From the NCBI GenBank assembly GCA_026545765.1, contig CM048839.1:60075677-60139676 (forward strand): 64,000 bases of DNA, read 5' to 3'. Each line of letters begins with the position of its first letter. Within the stretch, counting starts at the first letter, position 1. The notes below the pieces were generated by a model. It did no database searches. It worked only from the letters and a program-made list of their open reading frames with translations, and had not been told where the DNA came from. Below are positions 10,678 through 22,554 of this stretch, piece after piece. This stretch comes from Plantago major. Its lineage: Eukaryota; Streptophyta; Magnoliopsida; Lamiales; Plantaginaceae. The position numbers and the translations under genes are program-made.

Positions 10678-12292
10678 TGTTGGTCCAGATAACGGCAAAG
10701 TAAAAGACTGGGGGGGGGGGGGTGAATAGTCTTTTAAAACTTTTGTCGATAAACATAGTTTCTCAGATATCTGTGAAGATATCTGATACTTAATTCGAAG
10801 CGGAAGACTTTTACGTGATAAGTGCTGCGTTTCGACAAGATAAGTGTAACTACTTTGCAAGATAAATAAAGCAAGTAATAAACTGCAGAAAGTAAATAAC
10901 ACAAGTCTTTTTATAGTGGTATCTGAAGGTGGCGTAATCCTTCAACTAATCCACTTCGGCCTTTCTCAGACCTAGAATCCACTAAGACAGATAATTGAGG
11001 TGACCTTACAAGTATCTTCTCTCGATTCCTAAATACACTAGGTTCCCAACCAAGTGTTCCCCCTGAGTTATTCCCCGGCTTTCACAGCCAAGTACTTCCT
11101 GTACTCAGAAACATTTTTGAGCTATTCCTTAGCTTCCCAAACTAAGTACTTCCTGTGCTCAGTAACCTTGGAGTTATTCCTTAGTTTCCCAAACTAAGTA
11201 CTTCCTGTACTCCACGCCGATTAAGGTGTTGGTTTAGGTAGATTGTCAGGTGAGCTTCTTTAATAACTTATTCAATTATTCAGATAGCTCTATGAATCAA
11301 GTATACTTAATACACTTTGCCATGTATGGTATCTTGTTCTTTACTGACCCAAGTCTATGATAAGTGTTCAAGAGAATGAAACTCAGATATGAAATCTTTG
11401 GTCAACTCTTTCACAAATAACAATGCTTGTTAAGGATCAGGACACTTAGAACTTTAGTGCTACTTAGAATGAAGAGCTTTGGTCGCAACGGAAAGCTTGA
11501 AGGTAAGTAGTTTGCTTGAGAGAGCTTGTGTGTTCTAAGGTATTCTAAGTTGTTCTAAGGTGTGTTGTCAAGTAGTCTAAGTGTTGATATTTATAGATGA
11601 ATTTGAGTGTCGTTTGAATAGTATCCGTTAGGCTTAACTCAATTTCAAACTATTGATATCTAAGTATAGTACTGTAGCAGGTTTGTCTTCTTTTTCAGAA
11701 GCTACCGTTTTTGTTCAGACATTTATGTCCGCGCATTTAATACACTGTACTATACTTTGTCCTGTAGTGCCAATGGTACTATGCACGCTTTCTGGAGCTT
11801 TGCACGTCCTTTTCCAGAGATTATCACAACTCCAGATACCATTTGTTGAAGCAACTTGTATAATATATTTCTTTTCTGAAACATAATTTATGTCCAAGGT
11901 ATCTGAGTGTAGATATCTGTGGGCACTTTTCTCATTTCAGAAACCTTTTATTTCTCAAATATCTTTTGCAACACTGTTTAAAAAAACGCTTGTGTCTTCA
12001 AGATATCTGGTCATAGGTATCTAAAAACCCTTGTCTTCAGCAATCTTGTGCAGTCTTCACATCTTCAAATCCGTTGAACTTTTCCTGCTGGACGCCTTCT
12101 TCTTGGTCTTCTTTAGAAAATAAAAATGACATTTCGAGACCTAACATCCTATATAAGATTTGCTAGACTATCATACTTAGTGAGTTTCCTCTTTTACAGT
12201 ATTCAAGTGAACCAAGAGTACTAACCACCTTTCTGAGCTAAGATAAGTCATTAGGTTGCTGATCAAAAAAATCTAGACAGATATTCCTAACA
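10678..12292 (-). repeat. C2 5' LTR (type A)
   Basis: TGTTGGTCC at 10678 to CCTAACA at 12292, about 1615 bp. It aligns with 2804-4400 over its length, including the poly-G tract (about 10710-10722) and the GATATC-type palindromes. Confidence 0.93.
11586..11596 (-). promoter_or_regulatory. TATA box of C2 LTR promoter
   Basis: CTATAAATATC on the minus strand, at the same place as in the other family LTRs. Confidence 0.7.
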
Positions 12293-14577
12293 TGCAGTCT
12301 CTGGATATTTTTCTTGTGATGAAATCTTTGATGCCTCATCAATTTCCATTGGTTGCGGGGATTGAGTGGGCAATTCCCCAGCAACTTCTACTTCTTTTTG
12401 AACTTGTAAGTAGAAAGTGTTAGTTTGAGAAAAATGATCAGAGATTTGTCTTTGAAGATTATAGGTATCTGAAATATATACCTTCTCAATGGAAGGTTCA
12501 GATACTTGTTTCTCATAGACCTTGGAAGTCTCTGGATTCTTCTCTGAAGACATAGGCTTTTCAGTCTCTCCATTTTTCTTCTCAGTTCGAGCCTATTAGA
12601 AACAAACACTTTAGTATTAGTCAAGTGTATAAAGCACATATCTGAGATGTTATATCTTAAGGAACTTTCTACTACCTGTGAGACAGGCTACTGTTCCTTA
12701 AGTGGTGAGGTTATGGAAGCCTCCTTCTCAGATTTTGAGGCAAACATTGCAGCTTCCTCTTGATGTTGTGTTTCTAATTCAGCCTGAGCAGTGTCAGGTT
12801 GATTGGTCTCTGGAACTTGTGACCCATCTATGCTTTGGTCTTGTTGTTCCATTTCAGCTTCTTTGTTTGAAGTTTCAGGTACTTCAGACCTTTCCTGAGT
12901 GTGCAACTCAGTTGCCTCCCCTGGTTGATCATTTTGAGTAGATGCCTCAGTTTGATCCCTCTCATTGAGTTGGGGAACCTGTTCTTTTACAGGATTTTCT
13001 TCAGCAAGGAAAGATGTTGGTATCTCATGCTGTAACTCAAGTATCATCTGAACAGCATCCACTATTGGTTGTTGTGGTTGGTGTGGTGATTCTGATCTGG
13101 ATGAAGAAGGTGATGTTGTATGGGGCCTATCCAGATCTGCTTGAGACAGACTTTTAAGTGTTGAGGCAATGGCAGTATCCTCCAACACTAAGTTGCCACT
13201 CATCAGAGCATCTTCAATATGCTTAAGTGTTACTTGCTCTGATGGTGTGTTTTGTCCAATGAACTTGGACAGATTTGCTTCTTCAGCAACCTTTGAACTA
13301 GTTGTTCTTTTAGCAACCTTGGGGATTATTTCTTCCCCCTCATCTTCAGATTCCTCAACAAAATCTGGGACTAAATTATCAAGAATCCCTACTGCTTCTG
13401 CAGAGAGTGTTTGAAGTTTCTCACTACTTTTATCAGCATTGATAAGTTCATCAGCAAGGCACTCTGCAGCATTGATGAGTTCATCTGTTGTGGTCTTAGC
13501 AGCATTGATGAGTTCATCAACAGTGGCGGCAGATATCTGAGAGTCGACATCCACAATGGGTATGTCTGCTGATTTGCCAGCAGACTTCTTTCGTGAAGTT
13601 CTGGGCTTTTTGGTCGCAACGGAACCCTCAGATACCTCATCAGTCTTTCGTTTCTTGGAACCTTTCTAAGATGCAGTAACCTTTTTCATCATGTTTGTAT
13701 ACTCATATTTGTAGAGTAGGTTTCTATTGGCAATGTCTGCCGTCTCTCTGAGCTCAATGCCAAGGTACTCCAGTAAGTAGCATATCTTCAGTCCATAGCT
13801 TACTGTGGCTTTTGGCTTAGCAAGGCCCTTAACGTTTTTAGGCTCAAAGCTTTGTATCTTCTTCACAAATGTCATGAAGGCGTACTTCCCCCAATTAAAA
13901 GGGTTTTCCAGCCTTTTATTTCGATGATTCAACAAGAACATCATCATCCAGCGTTCTTGGCTTATCTGTTCGGCTCCTCCTTGTAGACCATCAAAGCATC
14001 TGTGAAGGATACATGCCAACACATCCCAGTGAACCAACAGATGTCTGGTTCTGATGTCAGCAAGTTTGAAGTCGGTGGGTGTGTCTGGCTTTCCAAGATC
14101 ACACACATCACTGTAGAGCATTTTGACAATTTCAAAATCCTTTCCAAGATTTTGAAGTTCAAACAGCTCACAGAAAGCTGTTTCGTCCAACAGGATTTCC
14201 TGTCCTTGGACTTTAGTCTTGGTAGACACTGTCTCAGTGGCTTCAGAGACTTTGGAAATAATCGTGGAGTTGTTGTAAAACTCCAGGACATCCAGTGAAG
14301 AGACTCCACTGGGAAGAGCATATAGAAAGCCCTTGATTTGTGCCTTTTCAAGCATATCAAGTACCAACTTTCTGTCAGCCTGGTATTCTATTGAAGCTAC
14401 AAGGTATTCCTCAATCATGGCACCACCCCAAATCATCCTGTGATTTGAAGTCCAATGATCAGGATTGAACTCTCCAGTCAACCGTTTGTTTGTTATAACC
14501 AATACTGGTGCTTGCTTTTCAGCAGTACCAGAGGTAGTAGCTTGGGATTTCTGGGTAGAAGCACGTTTTGGAGCCAT
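12293..14577 (-). pseudogene. C3 extra gene, 5' half, multi-exon, truncated by C2
   Basis: Exon 1 runs 14577-12676, then exon 12592-12482 and exon 12402-12293, where the C2 LTR cuts it. Introns at 12593-12675 and 12403-12481 (83 and 79 bp) have GT at the 5' end and AG at the 3' end. The N-terminal 303 codons (14577-13666) are open and encode a globular domain with IWGGAMIEEYL, QIKGFLYALPSG, VLEFYNNS, GQEILLDETAFCELFEL, IRTRHLLVHWDVLACILH and YGLKICYLLEYLGIELRET. A TAG at 13666 interrupts before a basic patch and three DELINAA repeats (about 13430-13530). Acidic, Gln- and Pro-rich sequence follows to an in-frame TAG just before the first splice site. Role unknown. Confidence 0.75.
13666..14577 (-). 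CDS. N-terminal domain of the copia extra protein (303 intact codons)
   Basis: The best copy of the extra protein's N-terminus. The start is chosen because C4 has the same ATG (30183) after a matching leader. It opens with a Ser/Thr/Gln-rich tail (residues 1-25), then a domain of about 275 residues. Blocks of the form EFYNN, V.GQEI.LD...FC.LFE and HWDVLACI resemble the N-terminal domain of many plant retroelement-linked hypothetical proteins (compare Pfam putative plant transposon protein, PF20167, a recollection and not searched). No catalytic motif or membrane segment is visible. It ends at a TAG where C4 reads through into a Lys/Arg-rich nuclear-type signal. Confidence 0.7.
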   Translation of the reverse strand: MAPKRASTQKSQATTSGTAEKQAPVLVITNKRLTGEFNPDHWTSNHRMIWGGAMIEEYLVASIEYQADRKLVLDMLEKAQIKGFLYALPSGVSSLDVLEFYNNSTIISKVSEATETVSTKTKVQGQEILLDETAFCELFELQNLGKDFEIVKMLYSDVCDLGKPDTPTDFKLADIRTRHLLVHWDVLACILHRCFDGLQGGAEQISQERWMMMFLLNHRNKRLENPFNWGKYAFMTFVKKIQSFEPKNVKGLAKPKATVSYGLKICYLLEYLGIELRETADIANRNLLYKYEYTNMMKKVTAS

Positions 14578-14756
14578 CTCTTTAAATAGTAAAAGTTTTT
14601 TAAAATCGAAAAGAGATTAAGGTGAGAGTTTAGTGATTCTTTGCAGAATAACTAAGCGAAGAATAGAGATTTGCAGAAAACTTTGAAGGGTTTTTGTTAT
14701 TTCTGTGTCAGTATGAATGTTGGATTAAGCGAAAGTGATTTATTTTGCCAAAATCC

Positions 14757-14766
14757 TATATATATA
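14757..14766 (-). promoter_or_regulatory. Internal TATA box upstream of the C3 extra gene
   Basis: TATATATATA within CTATATATATAGG on the minus strand, 180 bp before the ATG at 14577. The same box, with the same flanks (GGATTTTGGCAAA downstream), is at 30373-30382 of C4. An internal promoter would give the extra gene its own mRNA with a leader of roughly 150 nt. Confidence 0.65.
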
Positions 14767-15395
14767 GCATCTTACTCTCAACAGACATATACATACAAAT
14801 TGATTTTGTACATATATATCTGTGCCAATGCAGATAGGCGTGGGTAAAATTCATTTTGCATTAAATGCTTAGTGGGCCACGTCTGTGTTTTTACGGTCCA
14901 CTATTTTATTGAGAATTTATCTCGACTGTTAAGATCAAATCCCCATTTCATCAAGGGTCACAATTGCTTCTTTAGCAATGATCACAATCAGTAATTTTAA
15001 TTGTGCCCAATTAATAAAATTTGGCGTAAGTCTTTCTAAATCACTTCTCTATTCTATGACTAGGGGACAGTCTGTGGACTTATGTAGTCAGTTCAGAGAC
15101 TGTGTGTAACTTAACATAGAAATGGAAAGATACAAAACACCGGAGATGTAGTTGACTGAATATAGTTGTACGACATTTCTCTTTTGCGTTCCCCCTCACT
15201 AAGTGATCTACATATCTGAGGACCTGTCTCAAAAATCTTCCAATAGCCATTTTACCCTTTAACCTTTGATATCTGAGTACCCGTCTCAGATATATTTTTG
15301 CTATGTGTTTCACCTTTTGTCTTTGATATTCTGGATTCCTGTTCCAGATATCTTATCTCTTCTTTTTCCTTTCTGAGTCATACTGAGTTCCTGTC
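14767..15395 (-). other. Spacer between C3 RNase H and the extra-gene promoter
   Basis: About 630 bp without a supported reading frame. It holds several (G)GTATCTGGAACAGG-like degenerate repeats near 15200-15420, matching the clean tandem array of C4 at 30881-31068, and a conserved segment (14840-15010) containing GTGGGCCACGTCTG-like sequence shared with C4 30470-30620. Confidence 0.6.
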
Positions 15396-17464
15396 TCAGA
15401 GATTAGAACTTTTCAGTTCCTTTGGTAGCTCCATTAACCCAAGACTATGTCTCAAGGTTAAGAACCTGCTTTCTTGCAAAGGCTTTGTAAAGATATCTGC
15501 AAGTTTGTCTTCAGTACAAATCATGAGTATCTCTATATTGCCTTTTTCAACATGGTCTCTAATGAAGTGGTGTCTAACATCAATGTGCTTTGTTCTTCCA
15601 TGAAATTTAGGATTCTGAGTTATGGCAATAGAACTTGTGTTATCACAGAAAATCGGTGTTTTCTCTTCATTGATCTCATAATCTCTGAGTTGTTGTTGTA
15701 TCCATAATATCTGTGAAGCACAACACCCAGCAGCAATATATTCAGCCTCTGTGGTAGATGTGGCAATTGAGTTTTGTTTCTTGCTGAACTATGATATTAA
15801 TCTGGCACCAAGAAATTGACAAGTTCCTGAGGTGCTTTTTCTATCAAGCAATGATCGAGCATAGTCAGCATCAGAATATCCAACTAAACTCAATCCACTA
15901 TCTTTTGGATACCACAATCCAACTTCTACAGTACCCTTTACATACCTTAATATTTTCATAGCAATGTTGTAGTGTGATTGCATTAGATTTGTCTGAAATC
16001 TAGCACACACTCCAACCGCATATTGAATATCAGGTCTACTTGCAGTGAGGTACAGTAGAGACCCAATCAATTTCCTATACTTGTGTTCTTCAACACTCTT
16101 GTCAGTTTCAGTATAGGTCATTTTGGTTTCAATGCTCATAGGTATCTTAGCTTTCTTTTTAGAAGGCTTTAGATTAAACTTATTGAGCATATCCTTTGCA
16201 TACTTTTTTTGACCAATGAATATTCCATCATTAAGTTCCTGACTTGCAATCCTAGGAAGTAGTTTAATTCTCCCATCATGCTCATCTCAAATTTACTTTT
16301 CATGAGCTCAGCAAAGTCTTCACAAAGTTGCTTGTCTTCAGATTCAAATATAATGTCATCAACATATACTTGAACTAGAAGTAGTTTCCCTTTATTGTTC
16401 AAAGTAAAGAGTGTTTTACCAACATCTCCTTTCTTGAAGCCACTTTCCAGCAAATATTTGGCTAAAGTATCATACCATGCTCTCGGAGCCTGTTTCAGTC
16501 CATACAGAGCTTTCTGAAGCTTATAAACCATTCTACTTTCTGTGGAAATCTCAATGCCTGGTAGTTGTTCAACATAGAGTTCTTCAATAAGTTCACCGTT
16601 TAGGAATGCACTTTTAACATCCATCTGATAAACTTTAAAGTCATTATGAGCTGCAAAGGCTAGAAATAGTCTAATTACGTCCAATCTTGCTACTGGAGCA
16701 TAAGACTCATCAAAATCTAGTCCTTCTGTATGGGTGAATCCCTTGGCAACCAACCTTGTTTTGTTTTTGGTTATTTCACCAGACTCATTCATTTTATTTC
16801 TGAAAACCCACTTGGTTCCAATTACAGATATTCCGTCAACAAATGGAACCAGTTTCCAGACTTTGTTTCTCTCAAATTGATCCAACTCTTCTTGCATTGC
16901 AGAGATCCAATCTTGATCCTTTAATGCTTCTTCTATAGTTTTAGGTTCAATATTTGAGATGAAACATCCATAAAGAGAGTCAACAGTTGCTCTCCTAGTT
17001 CTAACTCCTTGGTCTAAAGGACCGATCACATCCTTTGCAGGATGATTTCTTATCCATTTCATAATGGGTTTTCAACTAGTAGGATCAATATCATTTTGAT
17101 CTGAATGTGAATCAATATGATCCTGATAGGATACTTGTGCAGTATCTGAGATATCTGGCACATGGGAAATGCCATGGATATCTTACACTTTTTCAGTGTT
17201 AGAGATATCTGCAATTTGATTTTCAGCAATCTCAATTTCAGAAACCTCATCATGATAAAGGTTCTCAGTAACATGTTCCATTTCTGGAAGTCTCATAGGA
17301 AATTCTTCATCATGTCTTAGAGTCATCTGGTTGTTACTAAGCAATGGTTGCCTTTCATCGTCAGATTCATCCTCTAAGTGAATGATAGAGTTTTCTTTTG
17401 AGGATTCTTCTTCAGAATTTTTAATCATTAGTTCTTTGAACCTATCTGAGAGTTCTTCATTCAA
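15396..17464 (-). pseudogene. C3 reverse transcriptase and RNase H
   Basis: 17183-17464 is an acidic integrase-RT linker. RT (16169-17062) carries [56 protein letters not shown] and the catalytic YVDDIIF. A frameshift near 16190-16200 separates it from the FLGLQV end and RNase H (15396-16190). RNase H has [21 protein letters not shown] and, after a stop near 15790, STTEAEYIA and LADIFTKPLQ, ending with a TGA at 15396-15398. The first RNase H Asp and the Glu of TEAEY are kept. Domain order INT-RT-RNase H is the copia order. Confidence 0.92.
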
Positions 17465-17533
17465 GAGTACTTTCTTGTTCCCTTCGTAGAAGAGAACATG
17501 AACAGATTCTTCAATCTTTTGCGTTCTTTTGTT

Positions 17534-18770
17534 TTAGATTCCGTAGGCTTTGCTATTCAGAGAATAACCTTGAAATACTCCTTCATGTGCTTTCGGTTTA
17601 AATGTTCTCAAGTATTCTTTTCCATTGTTAAGAACAAAACATCTGAAACCAAACACCCTTAAATGTTTGATACTAGGGGGTCTACCAATCAAAAGTTCAT
17701 AAGGAGTTTTGTCATGGTGTTTGTTAATCAAACATCTATTTTGAGTGTAGCAGGCTGTGTTAACAGCTTCAACCCAATAGATTTCTCTTATTTCAGTGTC
17801 AGTATGCATTGTTCTTGCTGCTTCTTTTAGGGTTCTATTCTTCCTTTCAGCAACACCATTTTGTTGTGGTGTCGTTACGGAAGATAGTTGATGTTGTATA
17901 CCTTTGCAAGTACAAAACTTTTTTATGTACTGGTTCACAAACTCAGTAACATGGTCAGTTCTGATTACAGATACCTTGTCATTTTTCATGACTTCAAGCT
18001 TATTCAGCAAGTTGGGTATCTAAACCCTTGCATCAGATTTTTGTTTGACAAATACAACCCAAGTGAATCTTGAGTAATCATCAACAACAATCAGACCATA
18101 CTTCTTTCCTGCATAGCTAGTTACAGAGGATTCAAAAAGTTCCATATGTAACATTGGCAGTGGCCTTTCACTGGAGTGTCGAGTTTTAGTCTTGAAAGAT
18201 GTTTTGGATTGTTTTCCCATTTGGCAAGCTGAGCATATACCATCTTTTCTATATACCATTTTGGGTAAACCAACCACCAATTCTTTCTTGGCTAGCTTGT
18301 TCAGAGTTTTGAAGTTCAAGTGACTCATTCTTTTATGCCATAGCCAGTTTTCTTCAGTGTGGCTAGATTGACTGGCCATGAGACATTCTTCAGTTGTGGC
18401 AGATGCCCAGTCAACAACATAAAGATTTCATTTTCGCCTAGCAACCAAGACTTTCTGCTTTGACTCATTGTCAATTACTTTGCATAGTTTTGACTTGATC
18501 TTGACAGTGTACCCTTTGTCTACCAATTGACTCATGCTTAGGATATTATATTTCAATCCCTTTACATGTAGTACTTCAGAGATTGAAAGAGCTCCAAACT
18601 TCAGATTGCCAAAACCTATGGTTAGATTTTCATCTCCTCCAGCAAACCTAATAATTGGTCCTTAATCGCATTTTCTGTAGTTAATCAGATTTCCTTTGTC
18701 TCTTGTCATGTGCTTCCCACATCCACTATCAAAATGCCACTTCGTGTTCTTCCTCAGATTGTTCTGCACA
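17534..18770 (-). pseudogene. C3 protease and integrase, first catalytic Asp changed
   Basis: Protease residues are recognisable but frame-broken (about 18420-18760). Integrase follows: zinc motif HKRMSH...CSACQ (18379-18020) and, after a break near 18015, the core (18010-17534) with VIRTDHVTEF and PQQNGVAERKNRTL, the second Asp and the Glu of DDE. The first catalytic position reads HMELFES where C4 has HMDLFES, an Asp-to-Glu change. The C-terminal part ([22 protein letters not shown]) is present and stops at 17534. Confidence 0.88.
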
Positions 18771-18779
18771 AGACAGGAA

Positions 18780-19734
18780 ACATGGAGTTAGGCTCTCATT
18801 CCAATAATGGAACCTTCTGGACTAAAGAATCTCCCTGTAGGAATCCATTTCTGGATGAACTTCCTTGGGATATTCTTTTGTCTTGTTGGAACATAAGGAG
18901 GAATTAAATGATTAGTGTCATTATCATTTAAAGCTATTTTCCTTCTTGGTGTGTTCCTTGGTCCTCCTTGTGGTGCTTTCAGATAACTGTCAAATTGCTG
19001 AGTCTGCTTTTCAGCAAACTTAGCTTTCCTTGCCCGACTTCTTCTAGCCCTGGCATTCAGAGTGGTCGTAATCTGTTCTTTCTTCCACTTCTAATGATCA
19101 CTATGCGCAATCCTGGCTTTCATCCATCGTTCTTGCTCTTGTTTATACTCATGAGCGAGTTGTTTCCCGATGGCTTTATAGCCAATGCCATTTTGAGCAC
19201 CTGGCGCTATCTGAGTTCTTTTCTCAGTAGCTTTGCTAGTCTCTGGAACGTCTTTCTTTCTAGAAAACGTGATATTGGAAAATTTGCCTATTCCTGCAAT
19301 TTTTCCTTTATGAGAAACATAGCACTGTGGTTGATTACACATTTCAGTGTTATGTTTCTTTACAGAAACGTTCCCAACAGTTTCTTTTGGACTTATTTTT
19401 CCCACAAAGGTTTGGTCGCAACTGCCTTTCCTTTGTCAACAACCTTAGCTTTCTGACCAATGATATATGTTATTTGGGAACCATCTTGCTGAGCACTAAC
19501 AAATGTTATTCATTCGTCACTCTTATTCAGAGTGGTAGAACTATTTGTTTGTGTATCCAGCCCAAGTCCTCCCTTTTCTGAAGGATCTCTTAAATAAGAG
19601 TGCACTTTAGTAAGAGTGTCACTAGCTTTGGCATAGGATTGAAAAGATAATTCTTTCTTCTTTAGCTCCTCATTTTCAGAAAGAAGATCTTTATGTTCCT
19701 GTTGGAGTATATCCATTTTCAGCATTTTCAACAT
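18780..19734 (-). pseudogene. C3 basic linker between gag and protease
   Basis: Matches 8108-8911 of C2 and 399-1040 of C1. 19091-19405 encodes a Lys-rich segment (NVSVKKHNTEMCNQPQC; YKAIGKQLAHEYKQEQERW), followed by the ARARR-type segment and the IPP.VPTRQ block near 18880. Several frameshifts. It is part of the gag-protease region absent from C4. Confidence 0.65.
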
Positions 19735-19752
19735 CCTTTTCTTTATGTGCTT

Positions 19753-21330
19753 TCAGAAATGCATTTTCAGACATTCTTTATGTGCTTTGAGAAATGCATT
19801 TTCGGCATCCTTTTTCTCAGTTATCTTGAGTAATTGTGAATTCTTTTCTTCTTCAAGAATGTCGGTTCTAGCTCGGATCATTTGAAATTCTCTTTTGTAG
19901 AGATCAAGTTCTCTTCTGAAATATTCTGAATCTTTTATTTCTTCCTTATCACTCTCATAAATTATGAATTGAGAAATGTTGGTTACCTCGTCAGCCATTA
20001 GGGAAGGCTCAATGTTGGAGCAATCTGGATAGATCTCCTCAGCAACCCCACATATTTCCCTTTTCTTTTGACCAAAGTCAACTAATTCATGAGCGATACC
20101 ACATAATTCTGGAGAAGGTAGTTTGGTATCATCTGAGTCTTCTTCCTCAGATTCTGACTCAATATCAAGAGCATCCAGTTGGATTTGAATCTTTTTCCTT
20201 TCTTCATTGAGCATAGCTCTCTGACCTCTCTTGAAGTTTCTTCTATCTTTCTTGTCACCTGTCTTTAGATTATTGAAAACAGGGTAATCTCTTTTAAAAT
20301 GACCAGGTTTCTAACAATAGAAACGGATATCGTTTTCGATTTTTGCTTCCTCAGTACTAGATGCTTGCTGAGCCGGCTTGTTCAGCGAGCTTGACAGCTG
20401 CATATTTTTGTACTAGTGATAGTTTGAGCCTAGATGCTTTCTCAGCCTCTCTTTGGCTTTTGTTCTCTCAATCTCTCGACTGCCATATTTTCTCATTTGC
20501 TTTATAGCAAGAGCATCTTCCTCAGTTATTTCCTTGGTATCCTTCTTTTCAGAAGTACCTTGTGTTACTCAAGCAACATTGTGAACTTTCTCAGCAATTG
20601 TTTGTTCTCTCTGAGTGGTTTCATAGTTGACAGTAGCTAAGTGGGAAAAGAGTTCTAATGGAGTGATATTTAGCATTCCTTGGTTGAAATAAAAATACTG
20701 AGTGTGTTCCCAGTTTAGATTCAAGCTTCTCACGATAGTTTTAAGCTTTTCAGAGTTAGAATATCTCTCACTTTCACCAAGTGCAGCCATCAATGTTGTG
20801 AACCGGAAATCTAGTTCATCAAGAGTCTCTGTGGGACCTTGTTTAAAGTTTTGGAATTTGAGCTTCAAAACTTCAAACTTATTTTCCTTTAATTTCTCAG
20901 TGCCGGCACAGATTTCCTCAATCAGTTGCCAGGCCACTTTCGCCGTTTTTGCACCCCACAGTTTACACTGTATGTGTTCTAGAGTGGAACGTATGATGAT
21001 ATTGCGAGCCTGGCCATCCAGTCGATTTCTCTTGGCATCTTCCGATGTCCAGAGCTCTCTGGGCTTTGGCTCATAAACAACTTGACCAGTAGGTCTTCCA
21101 CTGGTTGAAGCACCTATTTGTGAGGAACCACCACCTAGTTCTTCATCAGTGGGAACTCTGTCTCTACCATTAGAAACCTCCATGACCTGCTTGAGTTGTT
21201 GAATGACTATGGGGCCATTCTTTATTACTTCGATCATTTCATCACTGATGGCTTCTAGGTGGAGCATCATGTTGTTCTTCCATTTCTCATAATTCTCTGG
21301 CTTGAGAACTTGAGCGTCACTTAAAGACAT
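19753..21330 (-). pseudogene. gag of C3
   Basis: It starts at 21330 with MSLSDAQ and stays open for 253 codons to 20569. This is the longest uninterrupted gag of the family: the N-terminal ENYEKW segment, RELWTSEDAKRNRLDG, KTAKVAWQLIEEICAG and the capsid-like helices to LATVNYETTQREQT. After the stop, the zinc knuckle near 20290-20330 is destroyed: its first Cys is Arg, a stop follows, and the last Cys is Tyr. The coiled-coil tail at 19753-20214 is open, with LDIESESEEEDSDDT and RRELDLYKREF. Confidence 0.88.
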
Positions 21331-21371
21331 CCTGCAGCAAACACACTAAACCGACAAATCAAGTGTAGGTG

Positions 21372-22554
21372 AAAAGACTAGAGAGGGGGGGGGGTGAATA
21401 GTCTTTTACAAATTTTGTCGATAAACACAATTTCTCAGATATCTATGAAGATATCTGTTACTTAATTTCAGAGAGCGGAAGACTTTTATGTGATAAGTGC
21501 ACGTGCTCAGCAAGATATGTGTAAATACTCAGCAAGGTAAATAAAGCAAGTAATAAAATGCATTAAGTAAATAACACTGATCTTTATAGTGGTATCTGAA
21601 GGTGGCGTAATCCTTCAACTAATCCATTTCGATCTTTGTCAGACCTAGAATCCACTAAGACAGATAATTGAGTTCACCTTACAAATATCTTCTCTCGGTT
21701 CCTATATACACTAGGTTCCCAACCAAGTGTTCCCCCTGAGTTATTCCCCGGTTTTCTCAACCAAGTAGTTCCTATACTCAGAAACCTTTGAGCTATTCCT
21801 TAGTTTCCCAAACTAAGTACTTCCTATGCTCAATAACCTTGGAGTTATTCCTTAGTTTTCCAAACTAAGTACTTCCTGTACTCCACGCCGTTTAAGGTGT
21901 TGGTTAAGGTAGTTTGTCAGGTTTGGTAGATTAATAACTTCTACAGTTATGTAATACTACCTTCTTGAACAAGAGTCACTTAACACACTTCACGATGTGT
22001 GGTGATATGTTCTTTACTGGCCCAAGTCTATGATAAATGTTCCAGAGAATGAATCTCAGATACTTGATCTTTTGATTCAACTCCTTCACAGATAGCAATG
22101 CTTGTTAATGATCAGGACACTTAGAACTTTCGTGCTACTTAGAATTCAAGTGCTTAGTCGCAACTGTAAGCTGAAGAATAAGTAGGTTGAAGGCTTGTAT
22201 GGTTGAGAGAAAGATACCACTAGTTTTATTATCAGAGAAGCTTGGTATTTTCAGTGAGTTCAGTGTGTGTCTTTCAAACATTCTAAGTGATGATATTTAT
22301 AGTTGAAAATCATGCCGTTTGAATAGTATCCGTTAGGCTTAATGAAATTCAAACTATTGATACTGAAAATAGTACTGCAGAAGACGTTGTCTCTTTTCAG
22401 AGATTTCTTCTTTTGTACAGATGTCTCTGTCTGCGCATTTATTGCATTATACTATTTTTGTCATGTAGTGCCAACGGAACTATGCCCGCTTTCTGAAGCA
22501 TTGCATGTCCCTTTCCAGAGACCTTCTCATCTCCAGATACCTGTTGAAACATTG
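21372..22554 (-). repeat. C3 5' LTR, inner part, missing its U5 end
   Basis: Matches 2830-3960 of the C1 LTR, with the TATA box at 22292-22302 and a poly-G tract near 21386-21394. The first 30 or so bases of the LTR and the PBS are gone. The leader sequence runs straight into the LTR interior at a shared AAAAGA. Confidence 0.88.
22550..22554. other. Target site duplication of C4, left copy
   Basis: CATTG immediately outside the 3' LTR; the same five bases follow the 5' LTR at 37533-37537. Confidence 0.88.

Larger units (their letters stand above)
7270..12292 (-). mobile_element. C2: truncated Ty1/copia element
   Basis: Minus-strand element with 5' LTR (10678-12292), PBS, gag, linker, protease and the first third of integrase. 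It stops at about 7270, in the second catalytic Asp region (IRTDH), where fragment D begins in the opposite orientation. No RT, RNase H, extra gene or 3' LTR is attached. The right flank (12293, tgcag) lies inside an exon of the C3 extra gene, so C2 probably inserted into C3. The second copy of the target duplication is not recoverable, because the left side of C2 is rearranged. Confidence 0.85.

Noticed and set aside
10678-12292. C2 LTR as the 3' LTR of C3
   Set aside because: It is joined to a PBS and gag on its left and cuts an exon of C3 without a polypurine tract, so it is a 5' LTR of an inserted element.
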